The position numbers and the translations under genes are program-made. A model generated the notes under the pieces. It was given only the letters and a program-made list of their open reading frames with translations. It was not told where the DNA came from and did no database searches. Positions 43,980 to 55,705 of a stretch of DNA of 64,000 nucleotides are shown here, piece by piece. The DNA is taken from the NCBI GenBank assembly GCA_032718565.1, contig JAVGVS010000024.1, positions 330,952 to 394,951 on the forward strand, written 5' to 3'. This DNA is from Distichodus sexfasciatus (taxonomy: Eukaryota > Chordata > Actinopteri > Characiformes > Distichodontidae). Each line of letters begins with the position of its first letter. The first letter of the stretch is position 1.

Positions 43980-45300
43980 TAAGTTTCTTTCTCACAGACA
44001 CAAGTAAATATATTGTTCAGACTTGGCCACAGACCAAATCAACTGTGCCAAAAGAGATGGGGTCACAAGATGATGCTGAACTCTGGCACTCTTTGGCTGA
44101 AATATGAACACAATTGACATGCAATTGACATCATGATGTAACAGAACTAATCAACTCTGATACAATTTGCTTTACTGATGTGGAAAAGTAGTGGACAGCA
44201 GTGTATCCACTCTGTTAGCCAATACCATCCTGAAATGAGTCAAAGTTTGGCTCTGATTCAGTTGGACAGATTTGGAGTCGTTCATATTTGGCCTGATGAG
44301 CTTCATAATCCATCATGTAACAAACAAGTCAGTTTTAATAGCCTTACTGGCTCAAAACATCCAAAACAGCAAGTTAGGGATGCAAAGGAGATAAAATTTT
44401 ATTTCTATTTGATTCAGTTTAATTTGAATAGTGCTTTTCTCAACAGAAGCAGTCACAAAACAGCTTTACTAATGACCAAGTGAAAGGACGTAATGAACAA
44501 CTTTGAGGCCAGTGTAGCAAGAAAAAGTCAATTTTTGGTAAAGTCTTAGAGGAACCTCATTTGTGCTGAGCTCATGCATTTTTTAGTCGGCTTCTTGCTT
44601 CTGTCGTTGCCAAGGTGGAATACATTCTCTGTCTTTATCTCACAGTAGAGTTGGGGTGAAGACCACCTAAACTGAGACCAAGTCATGACCGAGACCAATG
44701 TGTCGAGACTGACACAAAACCAAGACTCTGAAGGGTCAAGATTCCTTCCCACTTGCTACGTCAGATCACATGACAGCCCATCCATAACCTGACGAAACTG
44801 CATCATCACAGTAATTTAGGAAGTGCTTCAAAGTGAAAATGAAGTGAAACAGATGTGCAAATGACCTAAGATCGGGGACTAGAGTTTAAATGGCACTTAA
44901 CGGTAATACAGCGTTCATTTCACTGCACATAACGCGTATTAATGGGCCACTTGACTTCTCCATTAAAGGAGCCGCGCTTACTTTGCTTCACAGGTCAGCG
45001 GAACTGCGCGAGGCTTGAATCGAACGCGTCCAGAGAAATGGATATACCGGTGCTCTTCACCTCGCACCCCTTTCCCATAAAGCAGAGAGGCGGCTGTTAA
45101 CTTCAGCATTACTTTTGCTGAATAATCGATGTTTGTTATCTCATTGTGGACTGAACAGCAAAGTAAACACGCACTGAACGGATTCTAACAATGATGCAGC
45201 TAATGCACGGTCCAAGATGGGTGTTATGGATAACTGCAATGTTCCTCCATCTATTATGGTTTTGGTTGGGGACAGAATGACTGAATGAGTAAATGAAGGT
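43980..45300. other. Intergenic, no gene seen
   Basis: 44390-44475 (atttgattcagtttaattt ... agcagtcacaaaacagcttt) looks like a decayed dispersed fish repeat; 44650-44740 has gaccgagaccaatgtgtcga related to the 'gtctcggtct' family ends. 44880-45130 is unique. Confidence 0.4.
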
Positions 45301-45304
45301 AACA

Positions 45305-46500
45305 TTTAGGGCCTGTTTACATGTATTTTTCAAAAAAAAAAACTTTTATGCGTTTGGGCCTTTTGTTGACACATCCACAGAATCCAGTGTTTTGAAAAAT
45401 CTTCACTTTGGAAGGTGTTTAAACTCTGTTTACATGTAAATGAAAGGATCAAACATATTTAAAAAATCTGTTTATAAAAATAGACACCCAAATAAGACAT
45501 ATTACATATTACTATGTAATATTTTATACCTGCTACCTTCTTACAAGTTTTTTGCACCGTCAACACAGAGCTAGTTCATAATTTAGAGGTAATTTATAGA
45601 ATGCTTATAATTTCCTGCCAATGTGTAACCCATTTAAAAGTACTGCATTTAGATGCAAATCCAAAATAAGGCTTTTGTCTGCAAAGTACAGCTTTATGTT
45701 TTAAAAAACATCCCTAGTAACGGAATTGTTGTAAAGGAAAGCACGTCTAACTCGTCACCAGCTCTGTTAGAGCTTCCACTTGACTAAACCCATATAAAAG
45801 TCCTGAAAATTCTTTGTTGTTGTCAATGGCCAGGATGGACCTTTCTGTGCTTTAATAGGCATGAAGTTACGAGTTCTCTTTTTCACAATGTCCACCCCTC
45901 GCTCTGTAGTAAAAACAGCTACAATGTGCAAATAACAGCATTTAGTATGTACAAATTTAACCTCATGCATTAACCCTTATAAGCCTGAGAGAATTTGGGG
46001 TGTTCTTCTGTACCTTTGTTTTTAGATTTATTGCACTGTATTTAGAGCTTAGCCTTATGTTGTGTTCAGGATGTCCTGCACTACTCAGATTACACATAGT
46101 TTGAAGTGTAAATGCTGACACAGTCTTGCAATCAGTCTCGGATGAAAACTGTCTTGCGCCCGTAGAGTTTTATATTTTTTCGCTTTATGTAGTATGAAAG
46201 TGCTGAAACTGTAGACTTAACTACTAGAAATAGTAAGAACAGTGTCTGTTTTACTGGCTTGCAGAATTTTTATTATGTAAAGACATTTTAAGGCCTAGTA
46301 CTGTGAAGAAAAATAAGGTCAGTGCCAGGCGGAAACACATTTTTTTATCCATTTGGAATCTGGATATAGAATAAAATCATTTGTTAAGAAATAATGCATT
46401 TATTTTTACTATCTAACATTGTAGAATGAAATAAAAAATATTTTCTGATTAATTGAAAATGAATAAACACTGAAGTTTTGGCTAATTTTGACAAATTTCT
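45305..46500. other. Intergenic, probably decayed repeat near 45305-45480
   Basis: gcctgtttacatgtattttt and ctgtttacatgtaaatgaaa lie about 120 bp apart as near-direct repeats. The rest is AT-rich unique sequence without frames. Confidence 0.35.
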
Positions 46501-46509
46501 GGGAGAGAA

Positions 46510-46850
46510 GTACATTTTTACCATGAGGGCGTTCCACATGTTAGCCGTGGCACAATAGGGCTGTGGATGAGCGTCGGGAATAAATAGATATCAGGTAAAT
46601 GACTGAATGACTGTACATAACGCTGGTTGTTGTTATTTATCAGTGAAAATAAAGTTTTTTTTCTGTAATAAAGGGGAAGATTTGAATAAACTGGAATGCT
46701 TTAGCGAATGTTGGACTTCTCTGTGAGAGTATTGCATGCTAACAAACACAGCATGTGTGTTTACATCACGTATGCATTTTTAGTTAAGCTCAAAGTCTTG
46801 TGATCCTGACAGTATGTGTGTGGTACTGTGTTTGATTTTTTAAAGCCCGA
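46510..46850 (-). mobile_element. Dispersed 'gtctcggtct' element, left part
   Basis: gctggttgttgttatttatc, taataaaggggaagatttga, gttggacttctctgtg and tcaaagtcttgtgatcctga align with 53040-53402 and, in part, with 8090-8290. Confidence 0.8.
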
Positions 46851-47224
46851 CGACAATGCTAAGGTAAAGAGTATAGGATATCTTACGCAAATTGGGGGAG
46901 AAAAAGAGTAATAATGTGGTCAATTTTAATGAGAACCCTAAAAAATAATCTGACAGCAAGACTTTCTTCTGAGAATCTCAACGCTCTAATTAAAAGAAGC
47001 ACCTTCAGTCTCTCTCTCTAATTTTCTTCCCTATTACTCTCATGACCTTCACTCTTGTTCCTGCATTGTCAGTCAGCCAGAAAAATGATTTTTGAGGCCA
47101 GAATTCAATCGGGGATCGGATCGGATTTAAAAAAAATATACTCATTCAAACATTTACTTAGAGTCTGGAAAGCCGGAGTGCACCAAGTAAATTATTCCAC
47201 TAGAAGGTGAAATGGGAGAGAACT

Positions 47225-47257
47225 GTATGTGTGTGTAAGAGTGTGTGTGTGTGTGTC
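47225..47257. repeat. (GT)n microsatellite
   Basis: Interrupted gt tract. Confidence 0.85.
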
Positions 47258-47639
47258 CTTGTGCACTCATTGCCTTATTAATGAGCCTCCCCTCCTTCAG
47301 CCTGTGGCCTTCCTCTTTTCAAACTATGCCCTGCATTGTACGAGCCACGGCCTGAGGACTCTCAAGCGCATGCAGGGTAGTTTATTTGCCGGGGAAATTT
47401 GGGGAAATTCGGGACCGCCGAGGTCATCTTCACACGCTTTCGGCCCCAGATTCCCTACCCTGCCCGGATTCCTGAGCGTTGGTTACTGGAGTAGCGAGAC
47501 GCTGGCATGCACCCGGCCTCGGAAATAAAAAGCACCATTGACCGGCGTCTTGGAGAGCTGTTCCCGAACATTAGCTAAGAGCTCCCCCCACCTCCTTTTT
47601 GGTGAATGTGGTCATTGTCTACAGATGGGAGTTAAAGAC
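47258..47639. other. Unique GC-rich segment, candidate regulatory block
   Basis: Repeat-free with ggaaatttggggaaattcgg (47395-47414), a tandem of aaattyggg. A 99-codon frame through it shows no domain. Confidence 0.3.
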
Positions 47640-47757
47640 GGGCAAGCAAGTCCTTCGCCAGGCCGGCTGTTTACTTCGGTACTTGTGGCGTGACGCCAGG
47701 CTTAGGTTCTTCTCTTCCACTCTCTTGATGGCTATATCTAGAACAGCACAAAAGGAG

Positions 47758-47945
47758 GGTCTCTGCATTTGACCAGTCCGTGAAGGAGTAGTGGACAGCT
47801 GATGTGCAGAACCCAGTGAGCAGTGCTTGGGGATGGTACTCTGCTCAAGAGTACATCAGAGGTACCTTTATCAGTTCAGGATTTGACCTGGTGACCTTCC
47901 AATCACAGCGCGAACTCGCCAAACCCTCAAGCTACCGATTGCTAC
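47758..47945 (-). mobile_element. tRNA-derived SINE (copy H)
   Basis: Reverse complement gives ggtagcaatcggtagcttga, gtgattggaaggtcaccagg and gagcagagtaccatccccaa in family order, plus the tgcagagac tail start. Inserted in the 130-bp array. Confidence 0.82.
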
Positions 47946-48007
47946 CAAGTAAGGGGTGGCTCAAGACTTTCATCATTTTAATGTAGCCTCAAGGTTTAGA
48001 GACGATC

Positions 48008-48208
48008 CCTTTCATTTGCAGCATTTAGCAGATGCTCAAATCCAGAGCAACTTCCATTTCTGAAACACAGTGACAGTCTCCCTGGAGCAACTTCGGGTTA
48101 AGGACCTTGCTCAGAGGCCCACTGGTGGTAGTGGGGGCAGAAGAACTAAGCTGGATTGAAATCTTACACCTCTTGGTCTGAAGGCGAGTATCCTACCACT
48201 AGACCACT
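48008..48208 (-). mobile_element. Second SINE family, tRNA-derived, near complete
   Basis: Reverse complement starts gtggtctagtggtaggatac, a box A of tRNA-Glu/Gly type, then tcgccttcagaccaagagg and a box B-like ggtgtaagatttcaatcc; the body has gcctctgagcaaggtcctta and the 3' core gagcatctgctaaatgctgc. Also inserted in the 130-bp array. Confidence 0.8.
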
Positions 48209-49260
48209 ATCACCTTCTTACATTGCTGTGGTGAAAAACTGTGGTGTTGCTCTGGTCTTCTTCCTTGATGGCAATTTCAAGTGCCAGGCAACAGTGGGAT
48301 ATCCTTTGCTTAGCTGCATGTAGCTCTTGTGAGTTTTCCCATAATCCCTTTATTCGTTAACAGCTACATCAACCAGCTTCTTAATTTAGCCTTACATAGC
48401 TTGAATGACTTTCTGAAACCTTAAGGTTTGGAGTTATTGTGGCTGTTTACTCCAGTCTTTGTGGGCTAGCATCAGGATCTGGCTCTTCTTTGATACCTAT
48501 ATTAAGTGTCATGCAAAAGCATGTCTCCTTAACTTAGCCAGTTATAGCTGTCATGATGCTTCCTATGTTCTCAAGGATTGGTGTTGATCATGGTTGCTTT
48601 CTCTGATCTGGATCACTTGGATCAGGTTCACATGGTGCTTTTTCTTAATGGACAAATCAAGCCCTGAATGTTGCCCTCACAACTTTTCCTGTAACCTCAA
48701 GGTTTGGTGATCACAACTGTTTAATCCATTTAATTCATAAATTCTAAACCTCTTATCTCCTTCCTTGGTAGCTATATCAAATGCTACACAAAGGTAGCGC
48801 CTTAAAGCTCTTGCAAATGTTCTGAACCCTCTAGGTTTACAGTCCAGGGTTTACCCGAGGTCTTGTAGCCTAAAGCCAGAGTCTGTCTCCTCTTCCTCTA
48901 TGACTATATCGAGCAACAGGCAAATGGCATGTCCACTCTAAAAGTAGTTCCTTCACAGCCCAGGCACTTGTGTCAGTGACGGCTGTTTACTCCGGGGGCT
49001 TGTGACATGGAGTCTACCTCAGTCTGGTCTTCTGCCTTGATGGCTATTTCAAGTGCCAAGAAAAAGGAGCATCTCCTTAACTTTTACTGCTTCCTGTAAC
49101 TTCATAGTTTTGAGGATCTTCCAGCTTTCCAGGGTCCAGTTCTTAAGTTTCTTTATCTTGGTGGTTATGTTGAACTCTGGGCAAAGGAGTGTCTCCTTAT
49201 ATTAACCGCATATAACTCTAGTGACATTTTCTGTAACCTCAAGGTCTGAAGGTGAATGGA

Positions 49261-49900
49261 GTCTGATCTCAGGAAGCCTCTCATGAACCTCCTGAACTCA
49301 GCACAGCTCAGCGAGGGAGCACCGGAGGAGCCAAAGACGTCCCCGGTAATTACTTGCCTTTGGAACGTATTTGAAAGAAGTTTGACAGGCGTGTAGCTCT
49401 ATTTCAGATCTACCCTTATCTTCCTCACATACCTTTCTTTCTCCCTTTTCAAAGCCGCAGCACTGGCGGCCGCCACCAATGAAACTTCCGTCTTCTGCTA
49501 GCGTCAGGCAATTAGGATAGGGCTGCTTATGTAATGAAGTGACAACAAATGCTCGGAGCTCATCTCCGGTGCCAGATTTCTTTTGGGGGAAGGGAATGAG
49601 CGACGCGGCGCAGATGACTCAGTGGGAACTCTGGTATTATAGGTAGATATGGATAGCACTTTTGGTGGGCAAGAGACTCAAATTGCAGCATCACTGTCAG
49701 AAATATTTAACAAACAAAGAAGGACCAGAATACAAAGAAAAATGTGTGCTATTACCTAGGATACCTCGAGATGGAGTGAACAACATCTGGTCAATTTCTG
49801 AGACATCTGCTTACTGAAATGTGAAACATCCAAGCAACAAAGCATCCTGATTTGGAAGCGATTCTTTGCAAATTAATAAAATTGAGGTTTTATAATGATG
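49261..49900. other. Unique GC-rich segment, candidate regulatory block
   Basis: 49380-49650 is repeat-free with gcactggcggccgccaccaa, cgtcaggcaattaggatagg, gtaatgaagtgacaacaaat and gcagatgactcagtggga (AP-1-type tgactca). No frame. Confidence 0.35.
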
Positions 49901-50700
49901 CACTCGTTTTACCTCAATTCCTTTTTTGTCCTCCTCCATGACTTTTTTGACCTCACAGCTCACACCAGCTCTAGCAGTTAATTAGGTTTACGCAAATCAA
50001 GCTCTTTTTAGCTTCGTTAACAGGCCAGTCTGCATCTGCATTAAGCTACTTAGGAGTTCAGTGTTCCATTGCTGGAGCCTGGGGGATTTTTTTGGGCTAT
50101 TATGTCAGAGAAAAGCCAAGCCTGCAGTCCTTCACCCCCTTTCCTTTTTTTCCTCCTCTGCAAAAGATAATAGCCAGCAGAAGAAAGATCCCACTGTTGC
50201 AATTGAGCAGGATTCTTTTGGAATTACATCAGTGTGGCCTGGCCTGCTTTTGTCGTGCTCAGCTGGTATTCTCGCCTTACATTCGGGGTCAAGAGCATTT
50301 GGGGAGCGTAACAGGCGGAGAATCATTGAGTTTTTAGAAATATATTTGGCTAAAAATGAAATCACGGAACTCAGTGAAGCTTCTAACGCCTTGGAATGTA
50401 AAATGTTGAATAGTATCACTAAAATTCGAGAGCTCCAAAAATACATTTGTTAAAATATTCCCATTACTGTATAACAACACTTTTCTGTGCTCGTTCTAAT
50501 ATTTTGGTGTAACCTTTTTTCCGCATGTTGCTTTCCTGTGTGCTAGCAATACAGTCTCATGCTCACGCTAAACTCTTCTCTCTTCTCTTGCACAAATGAA
50601 TCTATTTATTTATTTATTCATTTATATTTTTTTGTCTCAACACTTTAGAATGTCCACACAAACCAGATGCAGAAAATAAAATTCAAGAACAGCTAATTGT
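49901..50700. other. Unique segment with an unassigned 130-codon frame
   Basis: The plus frame 50061-50453 is unusually long for this window and ends in a lysine/glutamate-rich tail, but it overlaps 81- and 104-codon frames, matches no family I recognise and has no visible promoter or splice context. I treat it as noncoding. Confidence 0.3.
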
Positions 50701-51425
50701 TTAATTATTCGAAAAGCAGATGCAAATTCTCACAAAACAGGAAGTCAGCCCCTAGTGGTCAAGAGTGGTCATAATCCTCATGGGTTTCTTTCAGTCTTTT
50801 ATTTTCTCTGTCTCTCCAACACATACAAAACCTACAATGGAACACCCTATTTGCTGGGAATGTAGATTCGGCCGGACAGTATTTGTTTTCCCAAGAAGCT
50901 AATTAGTTTGGAGCCTGGATGCTAAAAACAGGCTGGTGTCCTCATAGCTGAGGAGGCAGGTGACCTTCACGTCGGTCTGGTGGAGGTCGGGGGTTTGATA
51001 TCTCCCCTTTCTGGCGTGCCTCTCCCTAATTAGCTTGGCGCCAAACGCGTCATACTCTGATTGGCCGTTCTGACCGACTGGTCGCGTCTATTCTTCGAGG
51101 GTCGGCGCCCGGCATGTCTGGAACACGGCGGGGAGGGGGGCAATCACAGATTTTACGCTAATGCAGGTTCTACCGATTTTCATTACAGTTTGTCAGTTGG
51201 TCATGTGGCACGGAATTTTATGTGCTGTACAAAACTGTGAAGTCTCATAATGTGACATCACAGCATGGTTTTATCATTACAAATGAATAATTTGCATTAT
51301 TTCTGCTTCATGTAGAGAGAGAAAATGATCTAATTTCTAATTGGACATTGCACTCATTTTATATGATATTTGCTGGAATGAGCTTAATTTCTAATTTCCT
51401 TGTTTGGGTTAATTGTGATGTGAAA
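50701..51425. other. Unique segment, candidate regulatory block
   Basis: 50850-51130 contains gaagctaattagtttggagc, cctaattagcttggcgccaa and ggcgcccggcatg: TAAT cores beside GC motifs. agctaattag and ctaattagct form an inverted pair 130 bp apart. No gene. Confidence 0.35.
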
Positions 51426-51599
51426 ACACAACATGGGATTCATGAAGCGGTTCAAGTTACTTCAGCGTGTTTACTTGAGTGCAAGTTTGACGTTGACTTT
51501 ATTTTTTCAATTCTGTATTGGTGACTATAAGATTCAAAGGGGTTACAAAGTTATGCATCAATTCATTTTCGAGACCCATAATTACTCTAAAGCTTCTCA

Positions 51600-52000
51600 G
51601 AAAAACATCCAAACAAAACCAACTTCATGTACACTCCCAGCTTTGGACAAAAGAGGGTGCAAACTGATCAGTGGGGGCGCTATAACTAAAACACGTTCTT
51701 ATCTCAAGAACCGCTCAAGATAGAAATCTGAACTTTGGTAGACTTCATCTATCTGTACTCCTGAGTCAATGCTAAAATATGGCTATGATTGCTTAAAGGG
51801 GGTGTGGCCTATTACAATGACTATATATTTCCATACGTTTTATGTAGCACAGCCTGTGTTGTACAAGTTTGGTAAAAACTCTTTGGACTGCTGATGTGGG
51901 ATGGTCCTCTGGCACATCAAAAATTACATGTACACCAAAAGGGGGCGCTCAAATACGTTCTTTTACGTTTTGGCTCAAATCTTTGGATTCATATGGAATG
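51600..52000. repeat. Unclassified dispersed-type repeat with duplicated ggggg-cgct motif
   Basis: gtgggggcgctataac ... acgttcttatctcaagaacc (51671-51715) and aaagggggcgctcaaatacg ttctttta (51938-51965) share order and spacing, about 270 bp apart. The texture resembles intergenic repeats of other fish; family unknown. Confidence 0.5.
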
Positions 52001-53035
52001 ACAGTGCCCAGCAGCCCGGCCCGGGGCTTGTAACCCATTGATAACTGTTCGCAGTTCAAGTATAATCTTGCACTGTGAAGAAACTAGATGGTAGCTAGAA
52101 AATATGGAGCATTTCAGATTTGCATAGCCATTATCCCAGCATTACTGCAGTTGCATGAATAATTGTGAATGCGATTAGGAAAATCGTTACAACCTAAGGG
52201 AAATTGGTTAGGGTTTGGCTACATTTATTTTAGGATTTTGCCGATTTCTTGAACTGCAACACTAAATCAGTTTCGAGCCCTGCAAGAGTTTGTATATTTT
52301 TTCAGTGACATGGAATTGGAGTTAAGCCTACGTTAGACAATACACCAGTATACAAGCACTGCTGCAAACCTTTACACGCACAGATACACACAGCCACCCC
52401 CACAGCTACACTCACACACGTCCAACCATCCGTAGCGAGTGTACAAAAACACTGGCATGTCGCAGGCAGATGAGAGCGAGTCAGAGAAGCCAGGAGACGA
52501 GCAGGCCTTGGTCTACAAAAAATACACCAACCGGATCCGGCCGAATCTCCCGCCGAATAATGACGCTCACAATAACAGTTATTGTACAGGAATCCCACAG
52601 CTCTGGGTCCTTGCGTTTGGTCGCCTTGCTCGCCCTGGGGCCTTATTAATTCGGCGGGAGGCGGAATTTCGGCCTTGCTTCTTTTTCGCTGTGACAGAGT
52701 GACAGAGTTTACACAGACTCATCTGCAAAAAGGAGATGAGAATGAACAGAAAAGCAGAAAAAAATCCTTGCTTATGAGTAACAGTACTGTCAATAAACAA
52801 AATTAAGATGTTCATTCTTAAGAGCAGTACTGTGCTCAAATAAAAAGCGGCTAAAACACGTAAAACACCCTCACAGTCCATTTTTTCCCCTTGAATGGTA
52901 ATACCGTGACGAGGAAGTGAACATTAAAAAAATCTCAGATGAAGTAATCATCATACTGCCAAAGAACAGAACAAAAAGCTATCAATTCTTATGAGTAGTA
53001 AAAAAAACAGGTATATATTTTTAGATCAACTACAT
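52001..53035. other. Intergenic, no gene seen
   Basis: 52420-52700 is repeat-free with an 87-codon frame (52439-52702) rich in charged residues at its start; overlapping antisense frames of similar length argue against coding. 52640-52670 has cttattaattcggcgggagg. Confidence 0.3.
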
Positions 53036-53039
53036 GTAA

Positions 53040-53402
53040 CATTCACTTCCAGGTAATGACCCTCTTTTTGTCAGGGTTATGGTTACGGAGTTGTAATGTG
53101 AGTAGAACGCTGGCTGTTGTTATTTATCAGCTAAAATGTGAGTTTTGTTTGTAATAAAGGGGAAGATTGGACTAAACTGGAACACTTAAGTGAACGTTGG
53201 ACTTCCCTGTGGCAGTCGTGCATGCAAACAAACGGTGTGTGTGTTTACAGCGAAAAAAAAGTCATTTATATGTTTTTTTACGACATTTTCATCAGGTTTT
53301 GTGCACAGAATTACTCCCAAATAATTTCAGATGCAGTGGAATCAATACAATGTCCTGTAAGTTGTAAGTCTTGTGATTCTGATGGTATGTGTGGGGTTTA
53401 AG
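53040..53402 (-). mobile_element. Dispersed 'gtctcggtct' element, left part
   Basis: gctggctgttgttatttatc, gtaataaaggggaagattgg, gaacgttggacttccctgtg and cttgtgattctgatggtatg match 46510-46850 and 8250-8290. Same orientation as the 46.5-kb copy. Confidence 0.82.
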
Positions 53403-54455
53403 GGTTATTAATACCTTTTGCAAATTGCGTTCATCGACATTTAAATGTTAATTTGGAAACCAAACCGACAGAACCATACACCGTTATCCGGCCTTTAATT
53501 CAGGACTACATAAATTATCACACTTAAGTGTGGCTGGAAATGGCTTCTGACAGGGAACGCGGATTGAAAATTAAGTGTGGGCCGAGAAAGGAGGTTATCG
53601 CGGGCCGCGTTATTAAACGCCGGGGACATCTAGGGGAAGGAAGGAGAGGAGAGGCAAGAAGAGAGGAGGACAGCCGAGGGCCTCTGCGTTTTTATTAATC
53701 GAGGAGACCCGTGAGGTTTTGACCAGCTGCGGCACTCCCTGGACAAACGTCAACGCCAACCTTCCCCGAAGTCCTGCGGAGACGGCTAATGAAGTCGATT
53801 TAATGAACTCGGGAGTGGTGGCGGGATGGAGAGATGAAGGGAGGGAGGGAGGGAGGGAGGCACCTAATAGAGCAACACTTGGCAGTGGTCAAGGACGACG
53901 TCCCCGAGTTTGTCAAAATTGAGAATTATAAAAGCTGGAAAATGCCAGAAAATGCTAAGCGCCCCCTCCTCCAGCTGTCGTAATGCCACATAAAACTCAG
54001 CAGAGATGAACGCGGGAACCCGAGAACGATGAGTCGGCAGAAAAAGTCAGCATCGACGAGAGGCAGGAGCGCCAAGTCATTCTCGTAAACAGCAAAAAAA
54101 AAAAAAAGATAGCAGGTGTGCGATGAGAAAGAAGTGATGTGAAGTCTATGAATACAAATTATGGCTTTTCTTTTTCACTGATTCATATATCACGTGAGTC
54201 GGGAAAGCTGTATTATTAGTGGCATGCTACCGCATCACGTTTGCATTCCCTGATTCCTGCAGATTGGGATGTGGCCTTAATCAGACCCTCCAGGATTTCC
54301 AGATGCTGCAAACGCCACCATTAATGCAAATTCAGCTCTCCTGCAAATTCATTACTAATAATGTAATTAATGCCTTTAGGTTCAAGGTTCAAGGTACTTT
54401 ACTGTCATCAGTCGCTTTATACATGTACAAAGTGTGATGACAATGGCTGCACGTA
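53403..54455. other. Unique GC-rich segment, candidate regulatory block
   Basis: 53480-54110 is repeat-free except for a gggagg run (53843-53861) and an A-run (54094-54106). Islands include ccgcgttattaaacgccgg, gtcgatttaatgaactcggg. 54290-54372 has several taatgcaaattc/gtaattaatgcc sites (POU/homeodomain-like). No frame. Confidence 0.35.
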
Positions 54456-54460
54456 TGTTA

Positions 54461-55180
54461 GGGTGCTTTCACACCTTAGTACGCTTGCTCTGGTCCGATT
54501 CAGTTGATAATTTTGTAAACTTGTAGCATTTTCTCCTTGGTTCGGTTTGTTTTCACACGGGAAAAACTTAAAGCATACCAAAATGTGTCACTTTAAATCA
54601 CGCGAGAACGTCCTCTCCGCTTATCGGTCAGATGTGTTTTCCACGTGAACAAAAATGTAAATATAGGAAGAAGATTCTGTGTTGACTGTTTCAAGATGGA
54701 GAACCTACGTGGACTGGTTGTCGCCCTGGTGATTACTTTCTACATCTCGTGCGTTCACCACTTCAGAGGAATTATTGCATTTGAAAATCAAGCGCGGTTA
54801 CGGCTGGAAAATAATGTATTAATGCACTGAATTCGCTGAAGGCGCATATCACGGAGGTGGCGCGCATTAATAAGGAGGAACAGTGATATGCTCATCATGC
54901 AAAATTTTTCTCTAAGATCCAACAGGTATGTATATCACGTGATTCGTAGCCTTTGGTCCTGTTTTGGTTCGGTATGCTTTCTCACCAGGAGGACCGCACC
55001 AGAGTTCGCTAACTGATTCAGATCGAGACCACCTCTTTTTGGGGGTCTCGGTGCAGTTGTTTTGGTCCTCACCCGAGTGCGATTATCGTGTTCACACCAG
55101 ACCAAACGAACCGCACCAAGAGGGGAAACGAACTCGAGTTTGATTGAAGCGGACTAAAGCCTGTAGGTGTGAAAGCACCC
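54461..55180. mobile_element. PIF/Harbinger-like MITE (720 bp)
   Basis: Left gggtgctttcacacctta and right taggtgtgaaagcaccc are inverted repeats, flanked by tta on both sides (54458-54460 and 55181-55183), the diagnostic 3-bp duplication. Inner symmetric phrases (tggttcggtttgttttcaca; cagaccaaacgaaccgcacc) extend the pairing. No transposase; the 61-codon frame inside is chance. Confidence 0.9.
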
Positions 55181-55183
55181 TTA

Positions 55184-55635
55184 ATTTATTTGTTAATTTA
55201 TGTATTTGTAGAGCATATGACTGATAATTCAGCCTACTGTTTCGAACTCGCATAAGAAAAAAAATATATATATACTTAACATAGACACTACCTCACTAAG
55301 TCAAACTCACAGATGGCTCACTGGTGAAAAATTCACAAATATACACTGCAACTTTTGCTGTAATGTGATCAGTTTGGCTCAGTTTCAACAAAATCCATTC
55401 TACTCTTAACTAAATGCATTGACCAACTTGGCAAACTGGCCAGCAATTGACCAACTTAAGACTGCACTGCTGGGATTAAACAGAAATCGTTTTTCATTGT
55501 GATTCGTCCCGAGCAGAAACGAAGAGCAAATGTTGGTTCAAAGCGGAAACCTTCTCATGCAGTGTCCTGAAGCCTCTCCTCTAAGTAGTAACCAGTTCAA
55601 ATATAGTATTTTTTAAACAGAAAATAATGCTTTAA
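55184..55635. other. Intergenic, no gene seen
   Basis: AT-rich unique sequence. Confidence 0.35.
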
Positions 55636-55639
55636 AAAT

Positions 55640-55705
55640 GTCAAATGCAGAGGTGACATTTCGTTGAGGTTGTGCTGTGTTCACCACCACAAATAATCAC
55701 TCACT
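55640..55705 (+). mobile_element. tRNA-derived SINE, 3' tail only
   Basis: gtcaaatgcagaggtgacat and tgtgctgtgttcaccaccac aaataatcactcact. Head absent. Confidence 0.75.

Larger units (their letters stand above)
47640..49260 (+). repeat. Very old tandem repeat, ~130-bp units, ~8 copies
   Basis: A recurring phrase built on cttgatggctatatcaagtg ccaggcaaaggagtgtctcc appears near 47725, 48268, 48500, 48643, 48766, 48897, 49032 and 49157, each followed by cttaac..gccgcatatagct, then tgtaacctcaaggtttgg and ggctgtttactcc. Spacing in the last five is 120-140 bp. Units differ strongly, so the array is ancient. Two SINEs interrupt it. Confidence 0.75.

Noticed and set aside
48140..48208. tRNA-Glu/Gly gene on the minus strand
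   Set aside because: It is the head of a SINE; body and 3' core follow directly.
50061..50453. 130-codon frame as a possible gene
   Set aside because: No recognised domain, overlapping frames on both strands, no splice or promoter context.
52439..52702. Charged 87-codon frame as exon
   Set aside because: Antisense frames of similar length and no family resemblance.
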